This document shows, piece after piece, positions 58,494 through 60,755 of a stretch of 60,755 nt of DNA. The position numbers and the translations under genes were made by a program. The notes below the pieces were generated by a model. That model saw only the letters and a program-made list of their open reading frames with translations, searched no databases and was not told the origin of the DNA. The stretch is from Bacteroidales bacterium (GTDB lineage Bacteria; Bacteroidota; Bacteroidia; Bacteroidales; UBA932): NCBI GenBank assembly GCA_017398335.1, contig JAFQGK010000036.1, forward strand, positions 1 to 60,755, read 5' to 3'. Numbering within the stretch: the first letter of the stretch is position 1; the number at the start of each line of letters is the position of its first letter.

Positions 58494-60287
58494 TTACCAG
58501 CCAGGGTTCTGTGAAAGATTCGGATTCTCAGTTATGGCAATTGCCGGAACAGGCTTCACATATTTATAATCATGCCACTTACGCTCAAGAGCTGTAGCAG
58601 GCAGGATATTACCCTTTGTACCCTCTGAAAGCTTATGACCTGGTTCAGATGCTCCGTCAATATAAAGGATCTTATACTTCGATACCGTTGCCTTGGATGT
58701 CACCAGAGTTTCAGGCTGAGTATCACCGTTAAGATCAAGCGGAGTGTCTACTGACGGTATATAGATACCTATCCAAGGTCTAGCAAAGAGTTCTCCCTGT
58801 TTCCAGCGGATAACGTCATTGTAGCGAAGTCCCTCCATAGCCAGCTCAACGCCTCTTTCACGACGAACCTCAAGAATAAACTTATCTGTCACACGGTTCT
58901 GGAAGTACTCTACCATATAAGGGTCTGCCTTTTCCGGATAGATGCTCTTCACTCCTGCTCTCTCACGAAGCGGCTTGATGGTCTTGTTCCATACATCTTC
59001 CGTCATCTGACCAAGCTCTGCCTTCGCCTCTGCATAGTTGAGAAGTACCTCTGCATAACGCATGATAGGGGCATCCGTTGCAATAGCTGATGTATTGGCG
59101 TCCATCGAAGAGTTGTCGCCAAGCCACTTGATAGGCTGATAGCCTGTCTTTGAATATGTTACATCAGGAGCCCAGAACGTAGTGCCGCCATCACGGGTGA
59201 AGCCCGGTGTGCGGATCGTCTGAGCGAGACGGTAGTCACGACCTGTACACTCTTCAGCAAAAGGAACAGAGTTATAATCAGCATATTTGCTGGTGAACGG
59301 TGTTCCGTCCTCCATCAGATAGGTATTGATGAACTGACGGGTGAAAGCATAGTTGGCATGCTGCGAGTTCACCATATAGTTGTTGATTGCATAGGTTACA
59401 CCCATTGCAATGTCGTAATCACGAGCCCAGATGAACTCATTCATATATGCACCACATCCGTCATCATGTGTAAACATCTCACGATACTGGGTCTTGCGAC
59501 CTGCAGGATTGTCTGCGAGCGAGTACACACCTGAGTTCATGAGCTCTTCGCAGGCAGCCACGCACTCCTTAAGATACAATTCGCTTTCATCAACTGTCCA
59601 AGGCTTTCCTGTAGAAGGGTCATTGGTGTGATACTTTCTCATTGTTCCCTCGAAAAGGCAATAACGGGCCTTGAGTGCAAGGGCAACATACTTGTGGATA
59701 TATGATGCACGATTGCGATACTTTGCATCATCAAGGCAGTATGTGCAAGCATAATTGAGGTCCTCGAGAATCTTGGCTGCCACCAGTTCACGACTGTCGC
59801 GACCCTTATAAAGAGCCTCTGTGTCAGTTGCATCGATGGAAGTGCTGTAAAAAGGAACAGCGCCGAAAGTCTGAAGCTTGCTGATATAGAACATCGCCCT
59901 GAAGAAACGTCCTACTCCCTCATAATGGTTAAGGATTTCTTCTGATGCAGAAGCTTTGCGCATATTGTCAAGGTAGTAGTTGATCGAGCGGAGTGACGAC
60001 CAGTTGGAAGTTGTCCAGTTGGTAGCATCTTCTGCCCTGTAATTATCCATGAAATAAGCCGCCTGACCGTCCCATGAATGTGTGTCGGAATACTTGTCTC
60101 CGCCGAACAGATCATCTATGGTAGATGCATAGCTTCTGATGAATCCGTTGGTATAGATCTCAAGTGAAGCTTCATCCGTGAAATAGTATTCGCTCTCGAT
60201 CTTGTTAGGATTCGGCTGCTCAAGAAAACCGTTGCAGGAAGCGGCAGCCATACATACAGCAGTGAATATCAATATATATTTTTTCAT
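58494..60287 (-). CDS. SusD/RagB family outer-membrane lipoprotein
   Basis: This 597-aa protein has lipoprotein signal MKKYILIFTAVCMAAASC and the family start NGFLEQPNPNKIESEYYFTDEASLEIYTNGFIRSYAS. TPR-like helices follow (FFRAMFYISKLQTFGAVPFYS; VALALKARYCLFEGTMRKYH). The C-terminal signatures are RYAEVLLNYAEAKAELGQ and EVRRERGVELAMEGLRYNDVIRWKQGE. It is the lid partner of the SusC cut by the window edge, 15 bp upstream. The length is at the long end of the usual range. Confidence 0.94.
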   Translation of the reverse strand: MKKYILIFTAVCMAAASCNGFLEQPNPNKIESEYYFTDEASLEIYTNGFIRSYASTIDDLFGGDKYSDTHSWDGQAAYFMDNYRAEDATNWTTSNWSSLRSINYYLDNMRKASASEEILNHYEGVGRFFRAMFYISKLQTFGAVPFYSTSIDATDTEALYKGRDSRELVAAKILEDLNYACTYCLDDAKYRNRASYIHKYVALALKARYCLFEGTMRKYHTNDPSTGKPWTVDESELYLKECVAACEELMNSGVYSLADNPAGRKTQYREMFTHDDGCGAYMNEFIWARDYDIAMGVTYAINNYMVNSQHANYAFTRQFINTYLMEDGTPFTSKYADYNSVPFAEECTGRDYRLAQTIRTPGFTRDGGTTFWAPDVTYSKTGYQPIKWLGDNSSMDANTSAIATDAPIMRYAEVLLNYAEAKAELGQMTEDVWNKTIKPLRERAGVKSIYPEKADPYMVEYFQNRVTDKFILEVRRERGVELAMEGLRYNDVIRWKQGELFARPWIGIYIPSVDTPLDLNGDTQPETLVTSKATVSKYKILYIDGASEPGHKLSEGTKGNILPATALERKWHDYKYVKPVPAIAITENPNLSQNPGW

Positions 60288-60302
60288 TTCTGTATCCTCC
60301 CT

Positions 60303-60755
60303 TTAGAATGTTACATTAATACCGAATGTGAAGGTCTTCAAGATTGGATATGTATATCCCTGTGCCGCTGAAGCAAAGTCTGTGTCATATGACAATCCTT
60401 CAGGATCGAAGTTAGGGGCATACTTGTGAAGAGGTGTGTAGCAGAATGGATTCTCAGCTGTAAGATAGAGCTTGAGACCCTGAAGATGCAGCTTCTCACA
60501 TACCTTCTTATTGAATGAATAATCCACCTGGATATTCTTCACGCGGACATATGCGGCATTCTGGATATATCTTGTGTTAGGAACCTCGAGAACCTTTGTC
60601 CAGTTGTTTGTTCCATTTGACTGATAAGATGTGATTCTTGGCCAGTATGCTGTGTCCCAGTTATTCTTCTCAGGGTCATACATGTCATCAGTATAATTGT
60701 GGATGGCAGGAATGAACGAGAAGAACGGACGTCCGTACTTGCCCCAGAAATAACC
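60303..60755 (-). CDS. SusC/RagA TonB-linked transporter, C-terminal fragment
   Basis: The minus-strand frame is open from the window edge at 60755 to the stop at 60303 (150 aa). It starts GYFWGKYGRPFFSFIPAIHN and contains the final strand set of a SusC barrel: YIQNAAYVRVKNIQVDYSF, LKLYLTAENPFCYTPLHKYAPNFDPEG, and the C-terminal PILKTFTFGINVTF. The N-terminal plug and most of the barrel lie beyond the window. It is followed immediately by its SusD. Confidence 0.93.
   Translation of the reverse strand, partial: GYFWGKYGRPFFSFIPAIHNYTDDMYDPEKNNWDTAYWPRITSYQSNGTNNWTKVLEVPNTRYIQNAAYVRVKNIQVDYSFNKKVCEKLHLQGLKLYLTAENPFCYTPLHKYAPNFDPEGLSYDTDFASAAQGYTYPILKTFTFGINVTF

Overview
The window comes from a Bacteroidota chromosome, almost certainly order Bacteroidales and probably a gut-type lineage. 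The grounds are two SusC/SusD loci, BACON, DUF4843, NigD-like and fimbrillin-like lipoproteins, BamA/OmpH/BamD genes in Bacteroidales order, and promoters with the Bacteroidota -7 box TAnnTTTG in place of E. coli-type boxes. No phage, plasmid, transposase, CRISPR or restriction genes are visible. The DNA reads as a stable chromosomal segment with two accessory nutrient-acquisition loci.

Layout. 1-9363 (minus strand): 2-oxoacid:ferredoxin oxidoreductase (korA, korB), glutamate dehydrogenase, two SLC13/DASS carboxylate transporters, a porin-like barrel, and the first 75 codons of an SBF-type transporter cut by the window edge. 9503-11457 (plus): secreted alpha/beta hydrolase, ECF sigma factor and a four-helix membrane partner. 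11531-21421 (minus): a SusCD locus with a zinc metalloprotease, DUF4843 and PKD-like lipoproteins. 21559-26417 (minus): nadK-uppS-bamA-ompH. 26522-30776 (plus): pdxJ, a second OmpH-like protein, a glycosyltransferase and a LysM/periplasmic-binding-fold protein. 30773-35588 (minus): SDR, trxB, bamD, rpoZ, recN. 35727-41792: Fur-like regulator, cstA, NigD-like lipoprotein, then a 52-aa peptide gene followed by a 992-aa fimbrillin/BACON/OB-fold surface protein. 41888-45083: a pyruvate/oxaloacetate carboxylase-type subunit, tRNA-His and a NahK-like sugar kinase. 45086-49335 (minus): 66-aa TPR-like protein, very large histidine kinase, rlmH. 49443-54865: DUF4783, two paralogous barrels, nucleoside symporter, tgt and lptG. 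55186-60755 (minus): a second SusCD locus with a BACON lipoprotein, a glycerophosphodiester phosphodiesterase and an endonuclease/exonuclease/phosphatase-family hydrolase. Its SusC is cut by the right edge.

How genes work together. KorAB and GdhA meet at 2-oxoglutarate, and the DASS carriers could supply dicarboxylates. The bam, omp and lpt genes serve outer-membrane biogenesis. The two Sus-type loci pair an outer-membrane importer with hydrolases that suggest peptide (left) and phosphodiester (right) substrates.

The most unusual non-coding signal is a family of 26-nt palindromic units (AGATCCCCGG...CCGGGGATGAC) placed between genes. They occur singly, as head-to-head pairs, and once as a degenerate 34-bp tandem array. 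A separate inverted-repeat element lies at 54896-55093. The items most worth following are the phosphodiester-type SusCD locus, the 52-aa peptide gene with its multidomain partner, the ECF/four-helix pair, and the carboxylase whose carrier domain lacks the biotin lysine.
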